From Paracoccus maritimus (lineage in GTDB: Bacteria > Pseudomonadota > Alphaproteobacteria > Rhodobacterales > Rhodobacteraceae): 64,000 bases of DNA. Shown piece after piece: positions 36,732 to 46,931 of this stretch. The notes below the pieces were generated by a model. The model made no database searches and had not been told where the DNA came from. It saw nothing but the letters and a program-made list of their open reading frames with translations. Both the position numbers and the translations under genes were made by a program. The stretch covers positions 62,001 to 126,000 of the forward strand of contig NZ_JANAVZ010000003.1 in assembly GCF_025195095.1 (NCBI RefSeq), given 5' to 3'. Positions within the stretch are counted from its first letter, which is position 1. Every line of letters starts with the position of its first letter.

Positions 36732-38657
36732 CTAATTGTCGCGCAGTGCCGCGCGTGCCGCCGCCTCGCTGTCATAGATCGTCGGGCGGCGGCACGCCTG
36801 CAGCGTTTCGCCCAGGCGACGGCGCAGGAACGCGCTTGAGGAATAGCGCGTCACCCGGCCATACAGGCGTGTTTCCAGATCGCCGACCATCTCGGACCAG
36901 TCATGGGACACGCGGTCGTCGATGCGGGTCAGGTCATAATTGACGACGACATCGACGCGGCGGCCCAGCCCGCCGATCTCGGCCTCGACGGCGCGGCGCA
37001 CGGATGCCACGTCGTCTGCGTCCCTGATCGTCATGCGCGACAGGTTGATGAACAGCATGTCCCGGCCGGCGTCGAAATGGACCCGCCGGCCAAGCGGGAT
37101 ATCCAGCATCTGATCGCGCAACCCCATCGGCTGATCACGGAAGATGCGCGGGTCCATCCGGGCGGGCCGGTCCATCAGCGGTGCAAAACCCATCAGCGGC
37201 AACACATCGCGATCAGGGTCGATGCCGGGCGCGATCTCGGTCAGGCGAAGTCCGTCGTGATGCAATTCGAACACGCAGCGTTCAGTGACGAACATCACCG
37301 GCCGTTGCAACTTGCGCGCCCGGCTGCCCGAAAAGGTGATCTGCTGGACCGTCTGGATGAATTTCTGCGCCCGCCCCTCGGTTCGGATCTTAAGGCGCCC
37401 GTCACCGATCGCGATATCCAGCCCGCCTGCGGTAAAGGTGCCCGCGAAGACCAGCCGTCGCGCGTTCTGGCTGATATTGATGAAGCCGCCAGCCCCGGCC
37501 AGCCGCGTTCCGAACCGGCTGACATTGACGTTGCCGTGACGGTCGGCCTCGGCCATGCCCAGGCAGGCCATGTCCAGCCCGCCGCCGTCATAGAAGTCGA
37601 ATTGCTGGTTCTGGGCGATGATCGCCTCGGTGTTGATCGCCGCGCCGAAGTCCAGCCCCGACGCGGGCTGGCCGCCGATCACACCGGGTTCGGCGGTCAG
37701 CGTCACGTGGTCCAGCAAGCCTTCCTCGGCCGCGATCGAGGCGACGCCCTCGGGCATGCCGATGCCCAGGTTGACGACACCGCCAATGGGCAGTTCGAAC
37801 GCACAGCGCCGCGCGATCACCTTGCGGATGTCCAGCGGCAAGGGCGTGGTCCCGTCCTGCGGCGCACGAAACCTGCCGGTGAAGTAACGGTTATACTGCG
37901 TGGCATAGGTCTGCGGGTGCAGTTCGGGCGGCGCCACGACCACGGCATCGACCAGCGCGCCGGGAATGACGACATCGCGCGCGCACAGACTGCCACCAGC
38001 AACGATCTGGTCAACCTGAACGATCACCACGCCGCCCGAATTCCGCGCCGCCATCGCCTGCGCCAGATTGTCCAGAATCAGCGCCTCGCGTTCCATCGTG
38101 ACATTGCCGCGCTCATCCGCGGTCGAGCCGCGCAGCAGCGCGACGTGAATCGGCATCGCGCGATAGAACAGACGCTCGGTACCGTCGATCGTCGTCAACT
38201 GGACCAGTTCATCGGTCGCGGCGTCGCTGATCCTGCCCCCGCCAAGCCGAGGGTCCACGAACGTCTCCAGCCCGACATGGGTCAGCGTTCCCGGCTTTCC
38301 CGCGGCGATATCGCGATACAGATGGCTGATGACGCCTTGCGGAAAGTTCCAGCCGGCGATCTCGCCCCTCACCGCCCGCGCGCCAAGGGCGGGGATCAGC
38401 CCCCAGTGACCGCCGATGACGCGGGCGACCAGGCCAGGCGCGCAAAGACGGTCCAGCCCGCGCCCCTTGCCGTCGCCCTGCCCCGCCGCGAAGATCAGCG
38501 TCAGATCGCGCGGCTCGCCTGTGGCCTCGAATCGATCGGCAACCGCCTTCAGCAACCCGTCCGGCACCCCGGCACCGACAAAGCCCGACGTCGTCACCGT
38601 ATCGCCCGAATGGATCAGGGCGGCGGCATCGCGGGGCGAAACGACCTTTTTCGGCAT
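36732..38657 (-). CDS. Fused family I CoA-transferase (YdiF/propionate CoA-transferase type)
   Basis: 641 residues, alpha and beta CoA-transferase halves on one chain. N-terminal GDTVTTSGFVGAGVPDGLL belongs to the alpha half; the CoA-accepting Glu is E323 in TAEPGVIGGQP; the beta half follows to about 520. The last 110 residues form an extra C-terminal part (IRDADDVASVRRAVE). It moves CoA between short-chain acids; whether acetate, propionate or acetoacetate is preferred cannot be said. The MBL-fold gene lies just downstream on the same strand. Confidence 0.9.
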   Translation of the reverse strand: MPKKVVSPRDAAALIHSGDTVTTSGFVGAGVPDGLLKAVADRFEATGEPRDLTLIFAAGQGDGKGRGLDRLCAPGLVARVIGGHWGLIPALGARAVRGEIAGWNFPQGVISHLYRDIAAGKPGTLTHVGLETFVDPRLGGGRISDAATDELVQLTTIDGTERLFYRAMPIHVALLRGSTADERGNVTMEREALILDNLAQAMAARNSGGVVIVQVDQIVAGGSLCARDVVIPGALVDAVVVAPPELHPQTYATQYNRYFTGRFRAPQDGTTPLPLDIRKVIARRCAFELPIGGVVNLGIGMPEGVASIAAEEGLLDHVTLTAEPGVIGGQPASGLDFGAAINTEAIIAQNQQFDFYDGGGLDMACLGMAEADRHGNVNVSRFGTRLAGAGGFINISQNARRLVFAGTFTAGGLDIAIGDGRLKIRTEGRAQKFIQTVQQITFSGSRARKLQRPVMFVTERCVFELHHDGLRLTEIAPGIDPDRDVLPLMGFAPLMDRPARMDPRIFRDQPMGLRDQMLDIPLGRRVHFDAGRDMLFINLSRMTIRDADDVASVRRAVEAEIGGLGRRVDVVVNYDLTRIDDRVSHDWSEMVGDLETRLYGRVTRYSSSAFLRRRLGETLQACRRPTIYDSEAAARAALRDN

Positions 38658-38760
38658 CGTGTCCTCGGAACAGCGGATCAGACCAGCTTAGCCCGGACCG
38701 ATCCACGTTCAAGCCATGCCGTCACGCGCCCTTCACACGCGACGCATTTTGGCGGCCGAT

Positions 38761-39144
38761 CTACTGGATTCGAACCCAGTTCTGGCTCTTGCACAGAAGC
38801 CCGCCCGCGACGCAGCCCGACAGGCTCATCCGGTCGCCGGCGACGCTGGCCTTGCCCTGATAGACCTTGTTGTTGGCGGGTCGCCAGACCTTGCCTTCAT
38901 AGTTTCCGCCCCCCTGCGCGGCCATGTCGATCACGATCTGACGGCCGATGTTGGGGGATTTGTATTCGCTCTTGTCCTTGAAGGTCCGGCTGATCGTGCC
39001 GCAGAACGCAGATCCGCAGGGCGCGATTGTGACATAGGCGAACGCCCCCTCATCTGGCTGGGTCTGCCAGACGCCTTCGATAGGGTCGGCGCCCGCAGCG
39101 GTGGCGGCAAGCAGAAAGGCGGTGGCGGCGGCAAGCAACTTCAT
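38761..39144 (-). CDS. DUF2147-family secreted protein
   Basis: 127 residues. A signal peptide (MKLLAAATAFLLAATAAGA) is followed by a small beta-barrel domain: DPIEGVWQTQPD, VTIAPCGSAFCGTISR, GKVWRPANNKVYQGKAS, and the Cys pair GCVAGGLLCKSQNWVRIQ. DUF2147 proteins are periplasmic and of unknown function. The start at 39144 has GGAGGA 6 bases upstream. The frame continues through hisA on the opposite strand, but only this part is real. Codon use is normal. Confidence 0.88.
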   Translation of the reverse strand: MKLLAAATAFLLAATAAGADPIEGVWQTQPDEGAFAYVTIAPCGSAFCGTISRTFKDKSEYKSPNIGRQIVIDMAAQGGGNYEGKVWRPANNKVYQGKASVAGDRMSLSGCVAGGLLCKSQNWVRIQ

Positions 39145-39282
39145 ATCAGTCCTCCTCGGGATACCTCGTCCGAATCCTGACCGCAGCGCCGCGTTCCGGC
39201 AAGCCTGACGTGAGGTCGCGCCCTTCCCCTTGGCTGTGGGACATGCCAAAGAAGGCGCGTTCAGACGACCGAAAGCAAAAAC

Positions 39283-40020
39283 ATGATCCTCTATCCCGCC
39301 ATCGACCTGAAAGACGGCAACTGCGTGCGCCTGCTTCGCGGTGACATGGAAGCGGCGACCGTCTTCGGCAGCGATCCGGCCGCCCAGGCCCGCGCGTTCC
39401 AGGATGCAGGCGCGGAATGGCTGCATCTGGTTGATCTGAACGGCGCGTTCGAGGGAAAGCCGGTCAATGCCTCTGCGGTCGAGGCGATTCTGGATGCCAT
39501 CGACATCCCCGCGCAGCTTGGCGGCGGGATCCGCGACATCGCAACCATCGAGGCCTGGCTGTCGCGCGGACTGCGCCGGGTCATTCTGGGCACCGTGGCG
39601 GTCGAAGACCCCGATCTGGTTCGCGAGGCGGCGGATGCGTTTCCCGGTCGGATCGCGGTCGGGATCGACGCCCGCAACGGCAAGGTGGCGACGCGTGGAT
39701 GGGCGACCGAGACGACGATCACCGCAACCGATCTGGCCCGCCGGTTCGAGGACGCGGGCGTCGCCGCGATCATCTACACCGATATCGACCGTGACGGTGC
39801 CATGCAGGGGCCGAACATCCCGGCGACCGAGGCGCTGGCGCGCGCGGTCAGCATTCCGGTGATCGCCTCGGGCGGGGTGTCGTCGATGGATGATCTTCGG
39901 GCGCTGGCGCGGACCCGGGTCATCGCGGGGGCGATTTCGGGCCGGGCACTGTATGATGGCGCGCTGGATCTTTCGCAGGCGCTGACCGCGCTGCGACACG
40001 ACGGCGCCGGATCGGCCTAG
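39283..40020 (+). CDS. hisA: Phosphoribosylformimino-5-aminoimidazole carboxamide ribotide isomerase
   Basis: 245 residues, a TIM-barrel isomerase of histidine synthesis. Half-barrel phosphate motifs are QLGGGIRD and VIASGGVSS; the catalytic Asp pair is D8 in PAIDLKDG and the Asp in YTDIDRDG. It acts before HisF/HisH. Its TAG stop lies in CTAG, whose other strand gives the stop of the small antisense frame. hisF is 455 bases downstream. Confidence 0.96.
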   Translation: MILYPAIDLKDGNCVRLLRGDMEAATVFGSDPAAQARAFQDAGAEWLHLVDLNGAFEGKPVNASAVEAILDAIDIPAQLGGGIRDIATIEAWLSRGLRRVILGTVAVEDPDLVREAADAFPGRIAVGIDARNGKVATRGWATETTITATDLARRFEDAGVAAIIYTDIDRDGAMQGPNIPATEALARAVSIPVIASGGVSSMDDLRALARTRVIAGAISGRALYDGALDLSQALTALRHDGAGSA

Positions 40021-40268
40021 CCCGGCACACCCAGCCCGACCGGCGCGTTCAGCCAGCCGCGGACATTCGGCCCGCGCGACCGACGCGGCGCGGACTTGGG
40101 AGCGGACTTTATCGCGGCGAAGCTGTCAAGGCCGCTGGCCAGCGCATCCGCGCCTGCGCTGATGGCATCAGCCCGGATCGCGCGTGCAGGCGCTGAGGTC
40201 AATGCCCCCACACCGTCGGCAAGATATTCGATCCCCGCGGCGGTGGCGTTCGTCGATGCGTCGCGCAT
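40017..40268 (-). CDS. Small hypothetical protein between hisA and hisF
   Basis: 83 residues, starting at ATG 40268 ([20 protein letters not shown]), with AAGG 9 bases upstream. Alternative ATGs at 40277 and 40274 are too close to that SD. Third-base composition is G+C-rich as in real genes here. There is an Ala-rich helix (about 25-50) and a basic stretch ([14 protein letters not shown]). It would fill an otherwise empty 450-base gap. No family is recognised. It could be a chance frame. Confidence 0.45.
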   Translation of the reverse strand: MRDASTNATAAGIEYLADGVGALTSAPARAIRADAISAGADALASGLDSFAAIKSAPKSAPRRSRGPNVRGWLNAPVGLGVPG

Positions 40269-40475
40269 GTTCATCATCCTTTACATCAAGACCCGGCTGG
40301 TCTGTCTCTTATGTGCCCTATATGGCCGGGCTGGATGGGCGGACCAGCCCCGGATCGTGCAAGGTCGCTATGCCCGGCACGCATCGCTGTGCCGCCCGGC
40401 GCCTCATCACGGCTCTGGTCGACGGGGAATTTTCGAACTACAACCGGCGCGACCGCAGCAAGGGCAACCAGACGC

Positions 40476-41237
40476 ATGCTGAAAACCCGGATCATCCCGT
40501 GCCTGGACGTGGCGGACGGCCGCGTCGTGAAGGGCGTGAATTTCGTCGATCTGATCGACGCCGGCGACCCCGTCGAGGCGGCCAGAGCCTATGACGCCGC
40601 CGGCGCGGACGAGATCTGCTTTCTCGACATTCACGCCACCCATGAAAACCGTGGCACGATGTTCGATCTGGTCACCCGCACCGCCGAACAGTGTTTCGTG
40701 CCGCTGACGGTCGGCGGCGGCGTACGCACCCACCACGATGTCCGCGCCCTGCTGCTGGCAGGCGCCGACAAGGTCAGCTTCAATTCGGCCGCCGTCGCCG
40801 ATCCGGATGTCGTGGCCGCCGCCGCCGACCGCTTCGGCAGCCAGTGCATCGTCTGCGCGATCGACGCCAAGACCGTCGCCGACGGCCGGTGGGAGATTTT
40901 CACCCATGGCGGTCGCAAGCCGACCGGCATCGACGCCGTCGAATTCGCCCGAACGGTGGCGGCGAAGGGGGCGGGCGAAATCCTGCTGACCAGCATGGAC
41001 CGCGACGGCACACGCGCGGGGTTCAACCTGCCGCTGACGCGCGCGATCGCGGATGCCGTGAACGTGCCAGTCATCGCATCGGGTGGGGTGGGCACGCTGG
41101 ATCACCTAGTCGAGGGCGTGTCCGAAGGCCATGCCAGCGCAGTGCTAGCCGCCTCGATCTTCCATTTCGGCACCTTCACCATCGCCGAGGCCAAGGCCCA
41201 CATGGCCGCCGCCGGCATCCCGATGAGGCTGACATGA
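40476..41237 (+). CDS. hisF: Imidazole glycerol phosphate synthase, cyclase subunit
   Basis: 253 residues. HisF uses ammonia from HisH to close the imidazole ring. The catalytic D11 is in [10 protein letters not shown]; the second Asp (about 130) is in [10 protein letters not shown]. Phosphate-binding loops are [10 protein letters not shown] and [11 protein letters not shown]. The start at ATG 40476 gives the family N-terminus MLKTRIIPC; the frame upstream is not part of it. Its stop overlaps the hisE ATG. Confidence 0.96.
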   Translation: MLKTRIIPCLDVADGRVVKGVNFVDLIDAGDPVEAARAYDAAGADEICFLDIHATHENRGTMFDLVTRTAEQCFVPLTVGGGVRTHHDVRALLLAGADKVSFNSAAVADPDVVAAAADRFGSQCIVCAIDAKTVADGRWEIFTHGGRKPTGIDAVEFARTVAAKGAGEILLTSMDRDGTRAGFNLPLTRAIADAVNVPVIASGGVGTLDHLVEGVSEGHASAVLAASIFHFGTFTIAEAKAHMAAAGIPMRLT

Positions 41238-41545
41238 CCGCCCTGCAACGCCTCTCGGACACGATTGCGGCCCGCAGGACCGCCGATCCGGACAGCAGCT
41301 GGACCGCGAAGCTGCTGGCAACCGGCCCCGAAAAATGCGCCGAGAAATTCGGCGAGGAATCGATCGAGGCAATCATCGAAGCCGTCAGGGGCGATCGTCA
41401 GCGCCTGACCTCGGAAGCCGCCGACGTGCTGTATCACCTGCTGGTCATGCTGGCCGCCCGCGACCTGACGCTTGCGGATGTCGAGGCAGAGCTGCTGCGG
41501 CGCGAAGGCGTATCGGGGATCGCCGAGAAGGCTGCAAGAAAGTAG
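41234..41545 (+). CDS. hisE: Phosphoribosyl-ATP pyrophosphatase
   Basis: 103 residues, all-alpha NTP-PPase fold. The metal site is [13 protein letters not shown] and the later [13 protein letters not shown]. It hydrolyses phosphoribosyl-ATP in the second step of histidine synthesis. ATG overlaps hisF by 4 bases. A separate hisI is expected elsewhere, since no fused cyclohydrolase domain is present. Confidence 0.95.
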   Translation: MTALQRLSDTIAARRTADPDSSWTAKLLATGPEKCAEKFGEESIEAIIEAVRGDRQRLTSEAADVLYHLLVMLAARDLTLADVEAELLRREGVSGIAEKAARK

Positions 41546-41662
41546 CCGGGGCGAATCCTCTCTGACGCGAATCCCTTCCCCTTGACCACTTTCCGGGGCT
41601 ATAAGCGACCGAACCGCCGCGAATGCGACAAATGGCGGCACCAGAACACGGCAGAGGACGGC

Positions 41663-42178
41663 ATGAGCAACGATTCCGACAACGGCACGCATCACGAAGG
41701 CGACGTGGCCTTCATCCAGTCGCTGGCCGAATTGCTGAACGCCAGCGAGTTGAGCGAGATCTCGGTCAAGCGCGAGTACGGCGAACACGACCGGCTGACC
41801 GTCAGCCTGTCGAAGCACGGCAAGCAGGTCACCTATGCAAGCGCACCCGCTGCGGCGCCCGCACCCGCCGCAGCACCGCACCCCGCTTCCACAGCCTTAT
41901 CCAACACGGCACCCGCCGGCGGCAGCGAAGATCCGGCCAGCCTGCCCGGCGCGGTCACATCACCGATGGTCGGCACGGCCTATCTGTCGCCCGAACCCGG
42001 CGCGGCAGCCTTTGTCCAGATCGGTCAGAGCGTGGCCGAGGGCGAGACGTTGATGATCGTCGAGGCGATGAAGACTATGAACCACATCCCCTCTCCGCGC
42101 GCGGGCACCGTCAAGCGGATTCTGGTCGATGACGGCAGCCCGGTCGAGTTCGGTGCCCCCCTGATGGTCGTCGAGTGA
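41663..42178 (+). CDS. accB: Acetyl-CoA carboxylase biotin carboxyl carrier protein
   Basis: 171 residues. The biotin site is K137 in VEAMKTMN. An N-terminal domain (about 1-55) is joined by an Ala/Pro-rich linker (about 58-90) to the biotinyl barrel, giving the classical BCCP layout. AGAGGA 5 bases before ATG 41663 decides the start. accC follows 7 bases after the stop, so they are one operon. Confidence 0.96.
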   Translation: MSNDSDNGTHHEGDVAFIQSLAELLNASELSEISVKREYGEHDRLTVSLSKHGKQVTYASAPAAAPAPAAAPHPASTALSNTAPAGGSEDPASLPGAVTSPMVGTAYLSPEPGAAAFVQIGQSVAEGETLMIVEAMKTMNHIPSPRAGTVKRILVDDGSPVEFGAPLMVVE

Positions 42179-42185
42179 GGGCCTG

Positions 42186-43532
42186 ATGTTCGACAAGATC
42201 CTGATCGCCAACCGGGGCGAGATCGCCCTGCGCGTGATCCGCGCCTGCCGCGAAATGGGCATCGCCTCGGTCGCAGTCCATTCCACGGCAGACGCTGACG
42301 CGATGCATGTGCGCATGGCCGACGAATCCGTGTGCATCGGCCCCGCCCCATCTTCGGCCAGCTATCTTTCGATGCCCGCGATCATCTCGGCCTGCGAGAT
42401 CACCGGCGCGCAGGCCATCCATCCCGGCTATGGCTTCCTGTCCGAGAACGCCGCCTTTGTGCAGATGGTCGAGGATCATGACCTGACCTTCATCGGTCCG
42501 CGTGCCGAACATATCCGCATCATGGGCGACAAGATCACCGCCAAGGACACCATGAAGGCGCTAGGCGTGCCCTGCGTTCCGGGCAGCGATGGCGGCGTTG
42601 ATGACATGGACACCGCCAAGACGGTCGCGGCGCAGATCGGCTATCCGGTGATCATCAAGGCCACCGCCGGCGGCGGCGGGCGTGGCATGAAGGTCGCGCA
42701 GGACGAAAAGGGCCTCGAGTCCGCGTTCCGCACCGCGCGCGCCGAGGCCAAGGCCGCATTCGGCAACCCCGATGTCTATATCGAGAAATATCTTCAAAGG
42801 CCGCGCCATATCGAAATCCAGGTGTTCGGCGACGGCAAGGGCCGCGCGGTGCATCTGGGCGAACGGGACTGTTCGCTGCAGCGCCGCCACCAGAAGGTTC
42901 TGGAAGAGGCCCCCGGCCCCGCGATCACCGACGAACAACGCGCCCGGATCGGCAAGGTCTGCGCCGACGCGGTCGCCAAGATCGGCTATGCCGGCGCCGG
43001 CACGATCGAATTCCTGTTCGAGGACGGCGAGTTCTATTTCATCGAGATGAACACCCGCCTGCAGGTCGAACATCCCGTCACCGAGGCGATTTTCGGTGTC
43101 GATCTTGTCCGCCAGCAGATCCGTGTCGCGGCGGGCGAGGAAATGGAGTTCGAACAGGAAAACCTGTCGATCCGCGGGCACGCGATCGAAGTCCGCATCA
43201 ATGCCGAGAAACTGCCCGCCTTCAGCCCCTGTCCGGGCAAGATCACGCAGTATCACGCACCGGGCGGGCTGGGCGTTCGCGTGGATTCCGCCCTCTATCA
43301 GGGCTATTCCATCCCGCCCTATTACGACAGCCTGATCGGCAAGCTGATCGTTCATGGCCGGGACCGGACCGAGGCTCTTGCCCGCCTTGACCGTGCCCTG
43401 GGCGAAATGATCGTGGACGGCGTCGATACGACGATGCCGCTGTTCCGCGCCCTGCTGCAGGAACCCGACATCCAGTCCGGCGCCTATTCGATCCACTGGC
43501 TTGAACGCTGGCTGGAAAAGCAATTCGGCTGA
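42186..43532 (+). CDS. accC: Acetyl-CoA carboxylase biotin carboxylase subunit
   Basis: 448 residues. It carboxylates biotin on AccB with bicarbonate and ATP. Domains: N-terminal [24 protein letters not shown]-grasp with [14 protein letters not shown] and [13 protein letters not shown], and the C-terminal barrel. The length is usual. It is followed 10 bases later by aat. Confidence 0.97.
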   Translation: MFDKILIANRGEIALRVIRACREMGIASVAVHSTADADAMHVRMADESVCIGPAPSSASYLSMPAIISACEITGAQAIHPGYGFLSENAAFVQMVEDHDLTFIGPRAEHIRIMGDKITAKDTMKALGVPCVPGSDGGVDDMDTAKTVAAQIGYPVIIKATAGGGGRGMKVAQDEKGLESAFRTARAEAKAAFGNPDVYIEKYLQRPRHIEIQVFGDGKGRAVHLGERDCSLQRRHQKVLEEAPGPAITDEQRARIGKVCADAVAKIGYAGAGTIEFLFEDGEFYFIEMNTRLQVEHPVTEAIFGVDLVRQQIRVAAGEEMEFEQENLSIRGHAIEVRINAEKLPAFSPCPGKITQYHAPGGLGVRVDSALYQGYSIPPYYDSLIGKLIVHGRDRTEALARLDRALGEMIVDGVDTTMPLFRALLQEPDIQSGAYSIHWLERWLEKQFG

Positions 43533-43542
43533 CGCGGGCCGG

Positions 43543-44172
43543 ATGCTGACCGCCTCGCAACTGCTGTCGGGCTATGCGCGCGGGGTCTTTCCGATGGCCG
43601 AAAGCGCGGATGATCCTCGTCTCTACTGGTTCGATCCGCCGATGCGGGGCGTGTTGCCGGTGGGCGGCGTTCATGCTTCGCGATCGCTGCGACGCGACTT
43701 GCGTCGCGGTGGCTGGTCCGCGCATCCGGACGGCGATTTCGACGCGATCGTGGCCGCCTGCGCGGCACGCGACGTGACCTGGATCAATGCGCCGCTTGTC
43801 CGGCTGTATCGCGACATACACCGGGGCGGCCACGCCCATGCACTTGAAATCCGCCATGACGATCAATTCGCAGGCGGCATCTTCGGCATCACACTGGGCG
43901 GCGCGTTTTTCGGGGAATCGATGGTTTCGGCACGGACCAACGGATCGAAGATGGCTCTGCTGTGGATGTCATCACATCTGTCGCGTTGCGGTTTCAGCCT
44001 GTTCGACACCCAGTTCCTGACGCCGCATCTGGCACGCATGGGCGGGATCGAAATACCCCGCGCCGTCTATCATCGAAGGCTGTCAGAGGCGCTGAGACAG
44101 CGTGCGGAATTCAATGCCGTAGCGATCCAGAGCGACCGTCAGCTTTTGCAGGAAATCACCCAGACGTCATAG
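43543..44172 (+). CDS. aat: Leucyl/phenylalanyl-tRNA-protein transferase
   Basis: 209 residues. It adds Leu or Phe to proteins with N-terminal Arg or Lys, marking them for ClpS/ClpAP. Motifs: ARGVFPMAES, YWFDPPMRGVLP, and LGGAFFGESMVS with FDTQFLTPHLARMGG. I use ATG 43543 (MLTASQLLSG), which gives the family start. The 3' end overlaps the convergent DUF2155 gene by 34 bases. Confidence 0.95.
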   Translation: MLTASQLLSGYARGVFPMAESADDPRLYWFDPPMRGVLPVGGVHASRSLRRDLRRGGWSAHPDGDFDAIVAACAARDVTWINAPLVRLYRDIHRGGHAHALEIRHDDQFAGGIFGITLGGAFFGESMVSARTNGSKMALLWMSSHLSRCGFSLFDTQFLTPHLARMGGIEIPRAVYHRRLSEALRQRAEFNAVAIQSDRQLLQEITQTS

Positions 44173-44489
44173 CGCGCATCGTCCAGCGCGGACAACGCGG
44201 GCGAGCTGGCGATCATCCAGCCGCTGAACAGGGTCACGTTCTGGGACAGGTCGGCGATGGTCAGCTGCGCAAAGGCGTCCGAGCTTGGATCGCCTGCCGG
44301 ATAGCGGCATTCGCCCAACCTGACCTCAAGCCGGCCGTGACGCACCGCATCGCCGACCTGCAGTTCAAGATCGGCGGTCCGGCCAGAAACCTTGTCCAGA
44401 ACGCGCAGCAATGCGCCGCCGGCGCGCGCCACGTCCTGTGCGCCCGCGGGTGTCCCGATCAGCAACGCGATCATCAGCGCCCGGATCAT
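44139..44489 (-). CDS. DUF2155 secreted protein
   Basis: 116 residues. A signal peptide (MIRALMIALLIGTPAGA) is followed by a small domain with LRVLDKVSGRTADLELQVGD, RLGECRYPAGDP and FSGWMIASSPALSALDDARYDVWVISC, broken here to respect length. It is the DUF2155 family, alphaproteobacterial, secreted, of unknown role. The start ATG (44489) touches the MlaD-like stop (TGATG), so the two are translationally coupled; a GTG at 44492 is also possible. Confidence 0.9.
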   Translation of the reverse strand: MIRALMIALLIGTPAGAQDVARAGGALLRVLDKVSGRTADLELQVGDAVRHGRLEVRLGECRYPAGDPSSDAFAQLTIADLSQNVTLFSGWMIASSPALSALDDARYDVWVISCKS

Positions 44490-44971
44490 CACGGCGCGGG
44501 CCCTTCGTCCTGGGATTGGCTGTCGACGAACTTCATCATCAACTGGATCAGGCTGACCGCCCCCTGCACATCCTCGATCTCGTCACCGGGTGCGAGATTG
44601 TCCAGACTGCCGCCCGGCTGGATCTGGATATAGGCACCGCCAAGCAGCCCGTCGGACTGAATGATCGCGGCGCTGTCGGCGGGCAGCACGATCTCATTAG
44701 GGATACGCAGCGTGGCGTCGGCCATGTAAGTCTGCGGATTCAGCGACACGGACGCAACGCGGCCGATCTTGACCCCGGCCAGCCGCACTTCGGTTCCGGC
44801 CGCGACGCCATCGACATCGGGAAACGAGGCGGTCACATCATAGCCGGCCTTTCCCGGCAACAGATCGCCGCCAAGCGCCCAGGCGATGAACCCTGCCGCA
44901 ACGACAAGAACGGCGAACCCGGCAAGCAGTTCTGCCCGCTGTTCGGCGCGATGCTCGGCCGCAGTCGTCAT
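44489..44971 (-). CDS. MlaD/MCE-family protein
   Basis: 160 residues. One transmembrane helix (about 14-35, LLAGFAVLVVAAGFIAWALG) precedes an MCE domain (VTASFPDVDGVAAGTEVRLAGVKIG...). MCE proteins form hexamers that carry phospholipids between membranes. No mlaE or mlaF is beside it, so its ATPase and permease are elsewhere. It lies between the NDUFA12-like gene and DUF2155, an order repeated in many alphaproteobacteria. Confidence 0.9.
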   Translation of the reverse strand: MTTAAEHRAEQRAELLAGFAVLVVAAGFIAWALGGDLLPGKAGYDVTASFPDVDGVAAGTEVRLAGVKIGRVASVSLNPQTYMADATLRIPNEIVLPADSAAIIQSDGLLGGAYIQIQPGGSLDNLAPGDEIEDVQGAVSLIQLMMKFVDSQSQDEGPAP

Positions 44972-45346
44972 CTATTCGGGTTGCCACGCATCATAGTCTT
45001 TGCGCGCAACCGGATCGGCACGGTAAAGCGACCCTTCGGGATGATAGGCTGCGGGCGTGCCGGTCATGTTCGGCACATGCGGCTGTTCCCACGGCTTGCG
45101 GGCCAGAGGCGCGCTGGTCGGCGGCTCATCCCAGGTGTGGTGAAGCCAGCCGTGCCAGTCGGGGCTGACCCGGCTTGCCTCGGATTCGCCCTTGAAGATC
45201 ACCCAGCGGCGCGAACCGTCCTTGTTCTGGTAGAAGATGTTGCCCTGATCATCCTCGCCGACCTTGGTGCCGTTCCGCCAGGTCCAGACCTGCGTGTTGA
45301 TGGTCTGGCTGTTCCACCAGGTCAGGGCGCGAAGCAGAAACGACAT
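44972..45346 (-). CDS. NADH:ubiquinone oxidoreductase NDUFA12-like subunit
   Basis: 124 residues, homologue of mitochondrial complex I subunit B17.2. The motif [14 protein letters not shown] and the C-terminal [18 protein letters not shown] are characteristic. It is one of the accessory subunits shared by mitochondria and alphaproteobacteria such as Paracoccus. It ends at the codon just before the MlaD start. Confidence 0.94.
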   Translation of the reverse strand: MSFLLRALTWWNSQTINTQVWTWRNGTKVGEDDQGNIFYQNKDGSRRWVIFKGESEASRVSPDWHGWLHHTWDEPPTSAPLARKPWEQPHVPNMTGTPAAYHPEGSLYRADPVARKDYDAWQPE

Positions 45347-45505
45347 GGCTGTGAACCTCTTCCTTCAAGCACTGCCCGAGATATGGCGCAACTTCCATGG
45401 AAGGTCCAGCCTTGGCGGCATCGCAAACCAACCATCCTTGGGAATGCGACAACCGTTTCAGGTCACGCATCGCGCGTCGCCCACATGCGCCGCGCGGCCG
45501 GTCCG

Positions 45506-46771
45506 TCATCCGGCTGACGCGCTTTCCTTTTTCTGATCCGCGTGAATCAGCAGCGGCTTGACCGAGGCGTTGTCGACAGCATCCTCGTTCACCACGACTT
45601 CCTCGACGCTGTCCATGCCCGGCAGATCGAACATCGTGTCCAGAAGGATGTCCTCCATGATCGAGCGCAGACCGCGCGCACCGGTCTTGCGCGAGATGGC
45701 CCGCTTGGCAATCGCGTTCAGTGCGTCGTCGGTGAAGGTCAGCTGCACGCCTTCCAGATCGAACAGACGCTGATACTGCTTGACCAGGGCGTTCTTCGGC
45801 TTGGTCAGGATGATGATCAGCGCTTCTTCGTCCAGATCGGTCAGCGTCGCGATCACCGGCAGACGGCCCACGAATTCCGGGATCAGGCCGAATTTCAGCA
45901 GATCCTCGGGCTCCAGCTCCTTGAATACCTCGCCGACGCCGCGTTCGTCATTGTCCTTGACGGTCGCACCAAAGCCGATCGCCGTGCCCTTGTTGCGTTG
46001 CGAGATGATCCGGTCCAGCCCCGCGAAGGCACCGCCACAGATGAACAGGATGTTGGTCGTGTCCACCTGCAGAAATTCCTGCTGCGGGTGCTTGCGGCCG
46101 CCCTGCGGCGGAACGCTGGCGACGGTTCCTTCCATGATCTTCAGCAGGGCCTGCTGCACCCCCTCGCCCGACACGTCGCGGGTGATCGACGGGTTGTCGG
46201 ACTTGCGGGTGATCTTGTCGACCTCGTCGATATACACGATGCCGCGCTGCGCGCGTTCGACGTTGTATTCGCTGGCCTGCAACAGCTTCAGGATGATGTT
46301 CTCGACATCCTCGCCGACATACCCGGCCTCGGTCAGCGTCGTGGCGTCGGCCATCGTGAAGGGCACATCCAGGATGCGCGCCAGGGTCTGTGCCAGCAGC
46401 GTCTTGCCGCAGCCGGTCGGGCCGATCAGCAGGATGTTCGACTTGGCCAGCTCGATATCGGCCTTCGATGCGTGGTTCAGACGCTTGTAGTGGTTATGCA
46501 CGGCGACCGACAGAACGCGCTTGGCGTGTTCCTGCCCGATCACATAGTCGTCAAGAACCTGACAGATCTCGCGCGGTGTCGGCACGCCTTCACCGGATTT
46601 CAGACCGGTGGACTTGGTTTCCTCGCGGATGATGTCCATGCACAGCTCGACGCATTCATCGCAGATGAACACGGTCGGGCCCGCAATCAGCTTGCGTACC
46701 TCGTGCTGGCTCTTGCCGCAGAAACTGCAGTAAAGCGTGTTCTTGCTGTCGCCGCCGGACTGGTTCGCCAT
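45506..46771 (-). CDS. clpX: ATP-dependent Clp protease ATP-binding subunit ClpX
   Basis: 421 residues. The N-terminal zinc finger is C4 (CSFCGKSQ, then CDECVELC). AAA+ motifs: Walker [16 protein letters not shown], Walker B VYIDEVDK, the pore loop [11 protein letters not shown], and the IGF loop [10 protein letters not shown] that docks on ClpP. ClpX unfolds tagged proteins and threads them into ClpP. ATG 46771 has AAGGA 8 bases upstream; in-frame ATGs further up lack family similarity. clpP is 160 bases upstream. Confidence 0.97.
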   Translation of the reverse strand: MANQSGGDSKNTLYCSFCGKSQHEVRKLIAGPTVFICDECVELCMDIIREETKSTGLKSGEGVPTPREICQVLDDYVIGQEHAKRVLSVAVHNHYKRLNHASKADIELAKSNILLIGPTGCGKTLLAQTLARILDVPFTMADATTLTEAGYVGEDVENIILKLLQASEYNVERAQRGIVYIDEVDKITRKSDNPSITRDVSGEGVQQALLKIMEGTVASVPPQGGRKHPQQEFLQVDTTNILFICGGAFAGLDRIISQRNKGTAIGFGATVKDNDERGVGEVFKELEPEDLLKFGLIPEFVGRLPVIATLTDLDEEALIIILTKPKNALVKQYQRLFDLEGVQLTFTDDALNAIAKRAISRKTGARGLRSIMEDILLDTMFDLPGMDSVEEVVVNEDAVDNASVKPLLIHADQKKESASAG

Positions 46772-46931
46772 CGTCCACTTCCTTGATTGCCGCCGGTCTG
46801 CCGACCCGCGGGCGATGCCGGTTTCCCTTCCGCGCATCGCTTCGGTGATCTTCCGGGCGTCCATCAGGACCGCCACGGTGAATTCGCGCCATGTTAGGGG
46901 TGACGTCGCCGCGTCACAATCCCCATAAAGG

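Noticed and set aside
38755-38785. Minus-strand GGGTTCGAATCC looks like a tRNA T-arm
   Set aside because: It encodes the last codons of the DUF2147 protein (NWVRIQ and stop). No acceptor, D or anticodon arms can be folded around it.
41583-41605. TTGACC and TATAAG before accB
   Set aside because: Only 12 bases separate them, too short for a sigma70-type promoter; no other -35 fits well.
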